NCBI RefSeq assembly: GCF_000737705.1 | Contig: NZ_JPRH01000005.1 | Span: forward strand, 124,001-188,000 | Direction of reading: 5' to 3' | DNA: 64,000 nucleotides | Source: Chryseobacterium soli | Lineage (GTDB): Bacteria; Bacteroidota; Bacteroidia; Flavobacteriales; Weeksellaceae | In this document: positions 50,490 to 59,902 of the stretch, one piece after another | Layout of the letters: each line of letters begins with the position of its first letter | How positions within the stretch are numbered: position 1 is the first letter of the stretch | Program-made: the position numbers and the translations under genes | Notes under the pieces: generated by a model | Databases searched by the model: none | The model's input: the letters and a program-made list of their open reading frames with translations, nothing else | Told to the model about the DNA's origin: nothing

Positions 50490-50861
50490 ATGAATTTACC
50501 TGAAAGTTATATTCCAATCCTTATCCAAGCCGGTGTTGCGGTTGCTTTCGTAGCGGTTTCATTACTTGGAGCACATTTTCTAGGTCCACAACAGAAAAAA
50601 GGAAATTCTGTAAAAAACCAGAGTTGGGAATGTGGAATTCCTGTAGAAGGAAATGCGAGAACACCGTTTTCTATTAAGTACTTCCTGACTGCGGTATTGT
50701 TTGTACTTTTCGATATTGAAATCGTATTTTTTTATCCTTATGCTGTAAACTTCAGAGAATTCGGATTTGAAGGATTCCTTGCAGTGCTTACATTCGTAGC
50801 CATTTTCTTCGTAGCGTTTTTCTACGTTTGGAAACGCGGTGCGCTAGATTGGGATAAATAA
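50490..50861 (+). CDS. nuoA: NADH-quinone oxidoreductase subunit A
   Basis: NuoA is a membrane subunit of respiratory complex I near the quinone site. The 123-residue protein has three transmembrane helices and the family signature NQSWECGIPVEG (about residues 43-54), with ALFVLFDIEIVFFYP-type residues in the second helix. It is the first gene of the nuo operon behind a promoter element at 50459. Confidence 0.96.
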   Translation: MNLPESYIPILIQAGVAVAFVAVSLLGAHFLGPQQKKGNSVKNQSWECGIPVEGNARTPFSIKYFLTAVLFVLFDIEIVFFYPYAVNFREFGFEGFLAVLTFVAIFFVAFFYVWKRGALDWDK

Positions 50862-50955
50862 ATTTTAACATTAAAAGATGTAATCATTTAAAAGATTTAA
50901 AGATTGATCATATTTTTAAATTTTAAATGTTTTAATCTTTAAATATTTAATAAAA

Positions 50956-51516
50956 ATGTCAGATAAAAAACCAGTAATAAGAACAGATGCACCTGCTCCT
51001 GAAGGATTTGAAGGAGAAGGATTTTTCGCAACGAAATTGAGCAGTGTAATCGGGATGGCTAGAAAATTTTCTCTTTGGCCGTTACCATTCGCAACCTCTT
51101 GTTGTGGTATCGAGTTTATGGCTACCCTGAACCCTACCTATGATGCCTCAAGATTTGGTATGGAAAGAAACTCTTTCTCACCAAGACAGGCAGATATGCT
51201 GATGGTTTGCGGAACGATATCTAAAAAATTAGGACCTGTCCTAAAAGAAGTGTATACCCAAATGGCTGAACCAAAATGGGTAGTGGCTGTTGGAGCTTGT
51301 GCTTCCAGCGGTGGTATTTTTGATACCTACTCTGTATTACAGGGAATTGATAAAATCATCCCGGTTGACGTGTATGTTCCAGGATGCCCGCCAAGACCGG
51401 AACAAATCATTGAAGGCGTAATGCAGGTTCAGGCTTTGGCAGAAAGCGAAAGCATCAGAAGAAGAGATATGCCTGAATACCAGAAATTATTAGATTCTTA
51501 CAACATAAGCAACTAA
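50956..51516 (+). CDS. nuoB: NADH-quinone oxidoreductase subunit B
   Basis: NuoB holds the terminal [4Fe-4S] cluster N2 that passes electrons to quinone. In this 186-residue protein the cluster ligands are visible as Cys49 and Cys50 (SCCGIEF), Cys114 (GACASSGG) and Cys144 (PGCPPRPE). The 94-bp gap after nuoA contains an 11-bp inverted repeat (ATTTAAAGATT at 50895 and AATCTTTAAAT at 50934) in AT-rich DNA. Confidence 0.97.
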   Translation: MSDKKPVIRTDAPAPEGFEGEGFFATKLSSVIGMARKFSLWPLPFATSCCGIEFMATLNPTYDASRFGMERNSFSPRQADMLMVCGTISKKLGPVLKEVYTQMAEPKWVVAVGACASSGGIFDTYSVLQGIDKIIPVDVYVPGCPPRPEQIIEGVMQVQALAESESIRRRDMPEYQKLLDSYNISN

Positions 51517-51523
51517 AAGGGAG

Positions 51524-52018
51524 ATGACAAACGAATTTGTATTAGAGGCAATAACAAGAGAATTTCCGGAATCTGTCATTTCAAGCTCAGAACCTTATGG
51601 AATGCTGACTGTTGAGATTAAGAAAGAAGATATCAAAAAGGTGATTCATTATCTTAAAGATTCTTCGTTGGAAATTAATTTTCTTACCGACATCTGTGGA
51701 ATCCATTACCCTGAGTTTCCTGAAAAAGAAATAGGCGTTGTCTATCATCTGCATAATATGATGACTAATTTCAGAATCCGTCTGAAAATCTTTATGTCCA
51801 GAGAAAATATTGAAGTAGATTCTCTTACCGAATTATATGCAGGAGCCAACTGGATGGAAAGAGAAACTTTTGATTTCTATGGAATTAAATTTAAAGGACA
51901 TCCGGATCTGAGAGCTATTCTGAATATGGAAGATCTTGGATACCACCCTATGTTGAAAGAATATCGTCTTGAAGATGGTACAAGAACAGATAAGAACGAT
52001 AGCATGTTCGGAAGATAA
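51524..52018 (+). CDS. nuoC: NADH-quinone oxidoreductase subunit C
   Basis: NuoC is a peripheral-arm subunit of complex I that stabilises the NuoB-NuoD junction. The 164-residue protein has the 30-kDa-subunit signature ANWMERETFDFYGIKFKGHP (about residues 107-126), followed by DLRAILNMED. It is a separate gene, not fused to nuoD as in E. coli. It starts 7 nt after nuoB. Confidence 0.95.
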   Translation: MTNEFVLEAITREFPESVISSSEPYGMLTVEIKKEDIKKVIHYLKDSSLEINFLTDICGIHYPEFPEKEIGVVYHLHNMMTNFRIRLKIFMSRENIEVDSLTELYAGANWMERETFDFYGIKFKGHPDLRAILNMEDLGYHPMLKEYRLEDGTRTDKNDSMFGR

Positions 52019-52093
52019 AAATAATGCAATACGCTACAAGCAATAAGCAGTAAGCTTAAAGCCCAAAGCCTAGAGCCTAAAGCATTTGAAATT

Positions 52094-53317
52094 ATGAAAG
52101 ATAACTCATTATCAAATATACTTAACCAATACGAAAGTAAGGAACAGATTGACGGTCAGTTATACACCCTCAATTTAGGACCTACCCACCCTGCTACCCA
52201 CGGGATTTTCCAGAATGTCTTAACGATGGATGGAGAAAGAATCCTTCATGCTGAGCAAACGGTAGGATATATCCACAGAGCATTTGAGAAAATTTCTGAA
52301 AGAAGAAACTACGCTCAGATCACTACCCTTACAGACCGTATGAATTACTGTTCTGCGCCGATCAACAACTTAGGCTGGCACATGACGGTAGAGAAACTGT
52401 TAGGAATTGAAGTTCCTAAACGTGTAGACTACATGCGTGTGATTCTTATGGAGCTGGCAAGAATTGGAGATCACCTGATCTGCAACGGAGTAACAGGAAT
52501 GGATGCCGGAGCTATTACAGGTCTTACCTATATGTTTATCGAAAGAGAACGTATTTACGATATTTATGAGCAGATCTGCGGTGCAAGGATGACGACCAAT
52601 ATGGGAAGAATCGGAGGATTCGAAAGAGATTTCACCCCGAAATGTCATGAATTGATCCAGGACTTCTTAAAAACATTCCCTGCAAGATTTGCAGAATTCG
52701 GTCAACTGTTAGAAAGAAACCGAATTTTCATGGACAGAACCATCGGTGCGGGAGCAATCTCCGCTGAAAGAGCTTTAAGCTATGGGTTTACAGGTCCCAA
52801 CTTACGTGCTGCAGGAGTAGATTATGATGTAAGAGTTGCACAACCTTACTCTTCTTATGAAGATTTCGACTTTATTATTCCTGTAGGAACTGCCGGAGAT
52901 ACATACGACCGTTTCATGGTTCGTCAGCAGGAAATCTGGGAATCTCTAAAAATCATCAAACAAGCTTACGAGAACCTTCCTGAAGGTCCTTTCCATGCTG
53001 ATGTTCCAGACTTCTATCTTCCTGAAAAGGCTGATGTCTACAACAAAATGGAAGCCCTAATCTACCATTTCAAAATTGTAATGGGAGAAACAGATGTGCC
53101 TAAAGGAGAAGTATACCATGCAGTAGAAGGCGGAAACGGGGAACTAGGATTTTATTTAGTAAGTGATGGAGGAAGAACTCCATACAGACTTCACTTCAGA
53201 AGACCATGTTTCATCTACTACCAGGCATATCCTGAAATGATTACAGGTTCTGTAATTTCAGATGCCATCGTTACGATGTGTAGCATGAACATTATTGCGG
53301 GAGAATTAGACGCATAA
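52094..53317 (+). CDS. nuoD: NADH-quinone oxidoreductase subunit D
   Basis: NuoD is the 49-kDa subunit forming the quinone-binding pocket with NuoB. The 407-residue protein has LGPTHPATHGI near residue 29, GYIHRAFEKI at about 58, and the RIGDHLICNG region. The C-terminal DVPKGEVYHAVEGGNGELGF and CSMNIIAGELDA end are hallmarks of the family. The 75-bp gap before it is filled with near-repeats of AAGC-type words. Confidence 0.97.
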   Translation: MKDNSLSNILNQYESKEQIDGQLYTLNLGPTHPATHGIFQNVLTMDGERILHAEQTVGYIHRAFEKISERRNYAQITTLTDRMNYCSAPINNLGWHMTVEKLLGIEVPKRVDYMRVILMELARIGDHLICNGVTGMDAGAITGLTYMFIERERIYDIYEQICGARMTTNMGRIGGFERDFTPKCHELIQDFLKTFPARFAEFGQLLERNRIFMDRTIGAGAISAERALSYGFTGPNLRAAGVDYDVRVAQPYSSYEDFDFIIPVGTAGDTYDRFMVRQQEIWESLKIIKQAYENLPEGPFHADVPDFYLPEKADVYNKMEALIYHFKIVMGETDVPKGEVYHAVEGGNGELGFYLVSDGGRTPYRLHFRRPCFIYYQAYPEMITGSVISDAIVTMCSMNIIAGELDA

Positions 53318-53421
53318 AATTGTAAAGAGTATCATTGTAAAATGTATTCATGATTTTACAGTGGAAAAAATAAAAAAAGTCATTAGTACATTGTACACCG
53401 TACAATAATACATTTAAAAAA

Positions 53422-53931
53422 ATGAGCGAAACAATAGCTTTTAAACCGGAAAGTTTACAACAGGTACATAAAATTATCGCAAGATATCCTGAAGGTAGAC
53501 AAAAATCTGCTCTTCTTCCTGTCCTTCACCTGGCACAGAAAGAATTCGGAGGATGGTTAGACGTTCCTGTGATGGATTATGTTGCTGAATTATTAAGTAT
53601 TAAGCCAATTGAAGTATATGAAGTAGCTACTTTTTATACCATGTTCAATATGAAACCGGTTGGTAAATATGTTTTGGAAGTTTGCAGAACGGGACCTTGT
53701 ATGGTCTGCGGAAGCGAAAAAATCCTTGACCATATCAGAACCAAACTGAACATTAAGGACGGAGAAACTACCGAAGATGGTATGTTTACCTTAAAACCTG
53801 CTGAATGTCTTGGTGCATGCGGATATGCGCCGATGTTACAGCTGGGGAAATTCTTTCACGAAAATTTAACGATAGAAAAAGTAGACGAAATCCTTGAGCT
53901 TTGCAGACAGGGACAGGTTGCTTTAGACTAA
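53422..53931 (+). CDS. nuoE: NADH-quinone oxidoreductase subunit E
   Basis: NuoE carries the [2Fe-2S] cluster N1a of the NADH dehydrogenase module. In this 169-residue thioredoxin-fold protein the ligands are Cys88, Cys93 (VCRTGPCMVC), Cys129 and Cys133 (ECLGACGYAP). The gap of 104 bp before it includes a small hairpin TTGTAC-ACC-GTACAA. Confidence 0.96.
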   Translation: MSETIAFKPESLQQVHKIIARYPEGRQKSALLPVLHLAQKEFGGWLDVPVMDYVAELLSIKPIEVYEVATFYTMFNMKPVGKYVLEVCRTGPCMVCGSEKILDHIRTKLNIKDGETTEDGMFTLKPAECLGACGYAPMLQLGKFFHENLTIEKVDEILELCRQGQVALD

Positions 53932-54008
53932 AATAAATTTTAACAAACTTAAAATAGCCCGAAGCGAAAGGCATACGCCAACAGCAGACTGCTAAAAGCA
54001 TAATAAAA

Positions 54009-55367
54009 ATGAGTAAAAAACTTTTACTTAAGGACGCACATATAGAAGGTATTCGCTACTTCGAGACCTACCGTAAACAGGGAGGTTACGGAGCAGCTGA
54101 AAAAGCCTTAAAAATGACACCCGATGAAATTCTTGAAGAAGTAAAAGCTTCAGGACTTCGTGGACGTGGTGGAGCAGGATTTCCTACCGGAATGAAATGG
54201 AGCTTTCTGGCAAAACCGGAAGGCGTTCCAAGACACTTGGTAGTAAATGCCGATGAATCTGAACCCGGAACTTTCAAAGACAGATATTTAATGGAATTTC
54301 TTCCTCATTTATTGATCGAAGGAATGCTGATCTCGTCTTACTGTTTAGGTTCTAATGTTTCTTATATCTACATCCGTGGTGAATATTCATGGATTCCTGA
54401 TATTTTGGAAGAAGCCATTGAAGAGGCAAAAGCTGCAGGATTTTTAGGTAAAAACATCATGGGAACAGGTTTCGATTGCGAAATTTATGTTCAGAGAGGT
54501 GGAGGAGCTTACATCTGCGGTGAAGAAACAGCATTGCTTGAATCTCTTGAAGGTAAAAGAGGAAATCCAAGGTTAAAACCACCATTCCCGGCTGTAAAAG
54601 GACTTTGGGAAAGACCAACTGTGGTAAATAACGTGGAATCTATTGCTGCTATCGTTCCTATCATTGATATTACAGGAGCCGAATATGCAAAAATCGGAGT
54701 AGGAAGATCTACAGGAACAAAATTGATTTCTGCTTGCGGAAATATCAACAAACCTGGAGTATATGAAATTGATATGACTATTACGGTTGAAGAATTCATC
54801 TATTCTGATGAATATTGCGGCGGTATTGCCAATGGGAAAAAGCTTAAAGCTTGTGTTCCCGGAGGAAGCTCAGTTCCGATTGTTCCTGCCAATTTATTAT
54901 TAAAAACGGTAAACGGAGAACCAAGATACATGAATTACGAATCCTTAGCTGACGGTGGTTTTGCTACCGGAACAATGATGGGTTCTGGAGGTTTCATTGT
55001 ATTGGATGAAGACCAGTGTATCGTAGAACATACCATGACATTAGCGAGATTTTATCATCACGAAAGTTGTGGACAGTGTACGCCTTGCCGTGAAGGAACG
55101 GGATGGATGCATAAGATCTTAAAAAAGATAGAAAAAGGAGAAGGAAAAATGGAGGACATCGATTTACTTTGGGATATCCAGAGAAAAATCGAAGGAAATA
55201 CCATCTGCCCATTAGGAGATGCAGCGGCATGGCCGGTTGCAGCAGCAATTCGTCATTTTAGAGACGAGTTCGAATGGCATGTGAAAAATCCTGAATTATC
55301 CCAGACCCAAAATTACGGATTAGCAAATTATGCAGATCCAATTCCTGCTGTTGAAAAAAATGCTTAA
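54009..55367 (+). CDS. nuoF: NADH-quinone oxidoreductase subunit F
   Basis: NuoF binds NADH, FMN and the [4Fe-4S] cluster N3. The 452-residue protein has the glycine-rich NADH-binding SGLRGRGGAGFPTGMKW region (about residues 49-65), ADESEPGTFKDR for FMN, GAYICGEETALLES and the cluster motif SCGQCTPCREG (about 352-362), with a distal cysteine in NTICPLGD. Confidence 0.97.
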   Translation: MSKKLLLKDAHIEGIRYFETYRKQGGYGAAEKALKMTPDEILEEVKASGLRGRGGAGFPTGMKWSFLAKPEGVPRHLVVNADESEPGTFKDRYLMEFLPHLLIEGMLISSYCLGSNVSYIYIRGEYSWIPDILEEAIEEAKAAGFLGKNIMGTGFDCEIYVQRGGGAYICGEETALLESLEGKRGNPRLKPPFPAVKGLWERPTVVNNVESIAAIVPIIDITGAEYAKIGVGRSTGTKLISACGNINKPGVYEIDMTITVEEFIYSDEYCGGIANGKKLKACVPGGSSVPIVPANLLLKTVNGEPRYMNYESLADGGFATGTMMGSGGFIVLDEDQCIVEHTMTLARFYHHESCGQCTPCREGTGWMHKILKKIEKGEGKMEDIDLLWDIQRKIEGNTICPLGDAAAWPVAAAIRHFRDEFEWHVKNPELSQTQNYGLANYADPIPAVEKNA

Positions 55368-55372
55368 CTGAA

Positions 55373-56269
55373 ATGAAGAAGTTAGTAGTTGCCGGTTTAA
55401 TGATGTCGAGCTTTGCTTTTGGACAGCTAAAAAAAGATACATTAAAAGAAGTAGATGTTAAACTGGATGTAAATCCTTTTACCGCTACCGGAAGGAGCGA
55501 AAAGAAAGAAAAACCTTTACCATTAAGCAAAAAAGGTCAGATGTTCGTTTTCTTTGGTTGGAACAGAGGGGCTTTCAGTAGATCTGATATTCATTTTACC
55601 GGAAACGGATATGATTTTCAATTGAATAATGTACAGGCAAGAGATAAACCTACTAAGTTTGGTATCGTTTATTTTGATCCAAGCTGGTTTACGGTAACAC
55701 AGTATAATTTCAGGGTTGGATATTTTATAAAAGATAATTTAGCCCTTGTATTGGGGATAGATCATATGAAATATGTGATGAAACAAAACCAGACGGTTGA
55801 TATTTCAGGGACAATTTCAGATCCTAAATATGCAGGAATGGTACATAACGGACAGGTAGATTTAGCCGACACCCAATTCCTTACCTTTGAACATACCGAT
55901 GGACTTAATTATGAAAATTTAGGTCTTGAGAAATATAAAAATCTTATTCACAAAAAAAATATAGATTTAGTATGGTCTTATGGAGCCGGTATCGGAGTAA
56001 TGTTTCCGAAAAGTAATATCAAACTTTTTGGAAATGAAAGAAGCGACCGTTTTCATGTTGCCGGTATGGGAACCGATATCAGATCCAGTCTTAACTTAGT
56101 GTTCTGGAAAAACTGGATGCTGAGAGTAGAAGGAAAAGCCGGATACATTAATATGTGGGATATTAAAACTACATTAAATAATAAACCGGACAAAGCTCGT
56201 CAGGATTTTGTTTTCGGGCAGGTTCTTGGAGGAATCGGGTATACATTTAATACAAAGAAGTATAATTAA
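55373..56269 (+). CDS. outer-membrane beta-barrel protein embedded in the nuo operon
   Basis: The 298-residue protein has a signal peptide (ending SSFAFGQ near residue 18) and then alternating beta-strand patterns with many aromatic residues (for example MFVFFGWNRGAFS and RVGYFIKDNLALVLGIDHMKY). It ends GGIGYTFNTKKYN. It starts 5 nt after nuoF and ends 38 nt before nuoG, so it shares the operon. It resembles no complex I subunit. Function unknown; the position may be a flavobacterial lineage trait. Confidence 0.8.
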   Translation: MKKLVVAGLMMSSFAFGQLKKDTLKEVDVKLDVNPFTATGRSEKKEKPLPLSKKGQMFVFFGWNRGAFSRSDIHFTGNGYDFQLNNVQARDKPTKFGIVYFDPSWFTVTQYNFRVGYFIKDNLALVLGIDHMKYVMKQNQTVDISGTISDPKYAGMVHNGQVDLADTQFLTFEHTDGLNYENLGLEKYKNLIHKKNIDLVWSYGAGIGVMFPKSNIKLFGNERSDRFHVAGMGTDIRSSLNLVFWKNWMLRVEGKAGYINMWDIKTTLNNKPDKARQDFVFGQVLGGIGYTFNTKKYN

Positions 56270-56307
56270 AATATAGCTTAAAAGCTTTTAAGCGAAAAGC
56301 ATAGAAT

Positions 56308-57306
56308 ATGAGCGAAGAGGTTAAAAAATTCAAAATAACTATAGACGGACAGACTACTGAAGTTTTGCCAGGTACTTCTATTTTGGAAGCTGCAAGACAG
56401 ATCGGTGGAAAATCTGTACCTCCTGCAATGTGCTACTACAGCAAATTGGAAACCAGTGGAGGGAGATGTAGAACTTGTTTGGTGGAAGTTTCCAAAGGAT
56501 CTGAAGCAGATCCCCGCCCTATGCCTAAATTGGTTGCAAGCTGCAGAACCAATGTCATGGACGGTATGGAAGTAAAAAACCTTTCTTCAGACAAAGCTCA
56601 GGAAGGTAGAAAGGCGGTTACCGAATTTTTATTGGTGAACCACCCGTTGGATTGCCCTGTTTGTGACCAGGCCGGAGAATGTAGTCTTCAGGATCTTGGC
56701 TATGAGCATGGTGTTGAAAATACCAGAACCGAATTTGAAAGAAATACATACGAAGCAGACGATCTTGGACCGAATATCAAGCTTAACATGAACCGTTGTA
56801 TTCTGTGTGCAAGATGCGTATTGACTGCGAATCAGCTTACAGAAACCAGAGAACACGGAATTCTGTTCAGAGGAGACCACGCTGAAATTTCTACATATTT
56901 AAATAAAGCATTAGACAATGATTTCATTGGAAACATTATCGATGTATGTCCTGTAGGAGCTTTAACAGACAGAACTTCCCGTTTTGCAAGCAGAGTTTGG
57001 TTTACAAAACCGATGAATGCTACCTGCAAATGTGATAAATGTTCAGGAAAAGCATTAGTATGGATGAAAGGTGATGAAATTCTTAGAGTTACTGCAAGAA
57101 AAGACCAGTGGGGAGAGGTGGAAGAATTCATCTGCGATACTTGTCGTTTTGAAAGAAAAGAATTGAAAGACTGGAATATTGAAGGTCCTAGACATATCGA
57201 CAGACATTCTGTAATTTCATTGAATCACTACGAAAAACCTAAGGACGAGCTAAGAGTTTTAGACAATCCTATGGCTAAGGAGATCAGCGAAAAAGACGAA
57301 AAATAA
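56308..57306 (+). CDS. nuoG: NADH-quinone oxidoreductase subunit G (short form)
   Basis: NuoG continues the electron path through [2Fe-2S] and [4Fe-4S] clusters. The 332-residue protein keeps the N-terminal ferredoxin domain (PPAMCYYSKL, GGRCRTCLVE), the HPLDCPVCDQAGECSLQDL motif (about residues 111-129), the CILCARCV cluster and a following NATCKCDKCSGKALVW segment. It stops before the large molybdopterin-oxidoreductase-like domain that makes other NuoG proteins 700-900 residues long. The same short form is usual in flavobacteria, so this is not a truncation. Confidence 0.93.
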   Translation: MSEEVKKFKITIDGQTTEVLPGTSILEAARQIGGKSVPPAMCYYSKLETSGGRCRTCLVEVSKGSEADPRPMPKLVASCRTNVMDGMEVKNLSSDKAQEGRKAVTEFLLVNHPLDCPVCDQAGECSLQDLGYEHGVENTRTEFERNTYEADDLGPNIKLNMNRCILCARCVLTANQLTETREHGILFRGDHAEISTYLNKALDNDFIGNIIDVCPVGALTDRTSRFASRVWFTKPMNATCKCDKCSGKALVWMKGDEILRVTARKDQWGEVEEFICDTCRFERKELKDWNIEGPRHIDRHSVISLNHYEKPKDELRVLDNPMAKEISEKDEK

Positions 57307-57392
57307 TTTTAAATAAAAAGACATCAGATTTCAGAACCCAGACTTCAGACCATCTGATATCTAGTATCTGACTTCTAAATATCTAAATAAAA

Positions 57393-58454
57393 ATGGATTT
57401 ACTGACATTTAAATTAATACTTGTATTAGCACTTTTCCTGCTTTCGCTGACGATAGCAGCCTACTCTACCTGGGCAGAAAGAAAAGTTGCCTCTATTATG
57501 CAGGACAGAATCGGTCCCAACAGAGCCGGACCTTTCGGATTACTACAGCCTCTTGCAGACGGTGGAAAATTTTTCTTTAAAGAAGACTTTACACCGGCCA
57601 ATGCAGAAAAATTCCTTTTCGTATTAGGACCTGCTTTGGTAATGTTTATTTCACTGATTACAGGCGCTGTTATTCCGTGGGGTAAAAGTTTAAGTATCGG
57701 TGGTATTTCTTATGATCTTCAGGTAGCTAATATTGATGTTGGAGTACTTTTCATTATCGGAATGGCTTCCATTGGAGTATACGGTATTATGATCGGAGGT
57801 TGGGCATCCAACAACAAATATTCATTATTAGGAGCTATCCGTGCCTCTTCACAGATGATTTCTTACGAATTGGCGATGGGATTGGCGTTGTTGTCTATTA
57901 TCATGATGACAGGAAGTTTAGACTTAAAAGTAATTACGGAAATTCAGACCACAGGGAAACTTTGGGGTCTTATTCATATTGACGGCATGAACTGGAATAT
58001 TTTCTATCAGCCAATTGCCTTCTTAGTATTCTTTGTAGCTGCTTTGGCAGAAACCAACAGACATCCTTTCGATTTACCTGAGTGTGAATCTGAATTGGTA
58101 ACAGGATATTCCACGGAATATTCTTCTATGAAATTAGGATTGTATATGTTTGGTGAATACGTGAACATGTTTATCTCTAACGCTTTCATGGTCGTTCTTT
58201 TCTTCGGGGGTTACAACTATCCTGGAATTGAATGGGTAACTCAGCACTGGGGAGAGAATACAGCAGGGATATTAAGTGTGGTTGCATTTTTAGCTAAAAC
58301 CGTGATCGGAATCCTGATCTTTATGTGGATCAGATGGACACTTCCTAGATTTAGATATGACCAATTGATGCATTTAGGATGGAAAACTTTAATTCCTATG
58401 GCATTGGTGAACCTGATTATTACAGGTGCTGTAATTTTAGCATTTGCGAACTAA
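57393..58454 (+). CDS. nuoH: NADH-quinone oxidoreductase subunit H
   Basis: NuoH is the membrane subunit that closes the quinone chamber. The 353-residue polytopic protein (about eight helices) has AERKVASIMQDRIGPNRAGP near residue 29, LADGGKFFFKEDFTPANAE and the ETNRHPFDLPECESELVTGY loop (about 219-238). All are conserved for proton coupling. The preceding 86-bp gap is built from imperfect repeats of CAGACTTCAGA-like words. Confidence 0.97.
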   Translation: MDLLTFKLILVLALFLLSLTIAAYSTWAERKVASIMQDRIGPNRAGPFGLLQPLADGGKFFFKEDFTPANAEKFLFVLGPALVMFISLITGAVIPWGKSLSIGGISYDLQVANIDVGVLFIIGMASIGVYGIMIGGWASNNKYSLLGAIRASSQMISYELAMGLALLSIIMMTGSLDLKVITEIQTTGKLWGLIHIDGMNWNIFYQPIAFLVFFVAALAETNRHPFDLPECESELVTGYSTEYSSMKLGLYMFGEYVNMFISNAFMVVLFFGGYNYPGIEWVTQHWGENTAGILSVVAFLAKTVIGILIFMWIRWTLPRFRYDQLMHLGWKTLIPMALVNLIITGAVILAFAN

Positions 58455-58516
58455 AAGAGTGATAAGAATATATTTTTAATGCTGAACAAAAATTCAGCCT
58501 AAAAAAATTACAATAA

Positions 58517-59074
58517 ATGAAACTTACGAACAGATCAAAAGTTGTTTCTAATAAAGAAATGACCCTTGCTGAGAAAATCTATTTACCCGCGATTTTCAAA
58601 GGTATGGGGATTACATTCAAGCATGCTGTGAGAACCGTAGTAAAAGGGGCTCCTGCAGTATATTCCTATCCGGAGGTACAAAAGCCAAGAGCAAAAGTAT
58701 GGAGAGGCCATCATGTTCTTAAAAGAGATGAAGAAGGAAGAGAGCGATGTACTGCCTGCGGACTTTGCGCTGTTGCATGCCCTGCAGAAGCCATTACAAT
58801 GACTGCTGCTGAAAGAACTAAAGAAGAAAAAGGCCTGTACAGAGAAGAAAAATATGCATCAGTATACGAAATCAATATGCTGAGATGTATCTTCTGTGGA
58901 ATGTGCGAAGAAGCTTGTCCTAAATCTGCCATCTATCTTACAGACCGTTTGGTAGACGTAGAAACAAACCGAGGTTCTTTCATCTACGGAAAAGATAAGT
59001 TGGTTGAAAAAATAAATGAAAGGATTGACATCACAGCAAGACAATCCGAGAAACAAAAAAATGCGGTAAAATAA
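58517..59074 (+). CDS. nuoI: NADH-quinone oxidoreductase subunit I
   Basis: NuoI carries two [4Fe-4S] clusters (N6a and N6b) leading to NuoB. The 185-residue protein has the two ferredoxin motifs CTACGLCAVACP (about residues 76-87) and CIFCGMCEEACP (about 124-135). Its stop overlaps the nuoJ start by one base (TAATG), so the two are translationally coupled. Confidence 0.97.
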   Translation: MKLTNRSKVVSNKEMTLAEKIYLPAIFKGMGITFKHAVRTVVKGAPAVYSYPEVQKPRAKVWRGHHVLKRDEEGRERCTACGLCAVACPAEAITMTAAERTKEEKGLYREEKYASVYEINMLRCIFCGMCEEACPKSAIYLTDRLVDVETNRGSFIYGKDKLVEKINERIDITARQSEKQKNAVK

Positions 59075-59571
59075 TGGATCAGTTTTTATTTTTCTTGGTG
59101 GCGTTTTTAGCAGTGGCAAGTGCCGTGTATTTTGTGTTTGCACGAAATCCTTTATATGCTATTTTGTCATTAATTGTTACGATGTTTTCAATTGCCGGAA
59201 TGTACATTCTTCTGAATGCGCAGTTCCTTGCAATTATTCAGATTATAGTATACGCAGGAGCAATCATGGTATTATTCCTTTATATTCTAATGATGCTTAA
59301 CCTTAATAAAGCAGACGAAAGTAAGAAGAACAATACTTTAAAATTTGTTGGAGTTTTTACAGCCGGGCTTGTATTGATAGGTATTTTAGGAGTATTCAGA
59401 GGAGTAAGAGAAAAACATATTGTTTTGGAGAACGTAGACAGAGGCGTTGGTCTTACTAAAAATCTGGGCAGACTTTTGTTTAATGAATATGTTTTACCGT
59501 TTGAACTTGCTTCCATCCTTATTTTGGCAGGTATTGTAGGTGCGGTATTAATCGGTAAAAAAGATTTATAA
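59074..59571 (+). CDS. nuoJ: NADH-quinone oxidoreductase subunit J
   Basis: NuoJ is a small membrane subunit with five helices. The 165-residue protein has RNPLYAILSLIVTMFSIAG, the characteristic IQIIVYAGAIMVLFLYILMM helix (about residues 53-72) and a final helix ending GAVLIGKKDL. It overlaps nuoI by one base and precedes nuoK by 4 nt. Confidence 0.96.
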   Translation: MDQFLFFLVAFLAVASAVYFVFARNPLYAILSLIVTMFSIAGMYILLNAQFLAIIQIIVYAGAIMVLFLYILMMLNLNKADESKKNNTLKFVGVFTAGLVLIGILGVFRGVREKHIVLENVDRGVGLTKNLGRLLFNEYVLPFELASILILAGIVGAVLIGKKDL

Positions 59572-59575
59572 GATT

Positions 59576-59899
59576 ATGGGAGATACATTTATACAAAGCA
59601 TCCCTTTAGATTATTTCATAATTCTTTCTTCAGTACTATTCTGTTTGGGAGTTTTAGGAGTACTATTGAGAAAAAATGCTATTGTTATTTTAGGCTGTGT
59701 AGAGCTTATGCTTAATTCTGCAAACCTTCTTTTGGCTGCTTTTTCAGCATACAAAGGAAATGGAGACGGACAGCTTTTAGTTTTCTTCATTATGGTGGTT
59801 GCTGCCGCAGAAGTTGCGGTAGGTCTGGCAATTATTGCTATGCTGTATAGAAATACCCGTTCTGTAGATGTAAGTATATTTAATAAATTAAGAGGATAA
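59576..59899 (+). CDS. nuoK: NADH-quinone oxidoreductase subunit K
   Basis: NuoK is the MrpC-like membrane subunit. The 107-residue protein has three helices and the conserved GCVELMLNSANLLL motif (about residues 40-53), containing a key membrane glutamate. A second glutamate lies in VVAAAEVAVGLAI. It starts 4 nt after nuoJ and ends 3 nt before nuoL. Confidence 0.97.
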   Translation: MGDTFIQSIPLDYFIILSSVLFCLGVLGVLLRKNAIVILGCVELMLNSANLLLAAFSAYKGNGDGQLLVFFIMVVAAAEVAVGLAIIAMLYRNTRSVDVSIFNKLRG

Positions 59900-59902
59900 G
59901 GA

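Noticed and set aside
56308-57306. NuoG as a truncated or broken gene
   Set aside because: The short form without the molybdopterin-like domain is normal in flavobacteria, and all cluster motifs expected in it are present.
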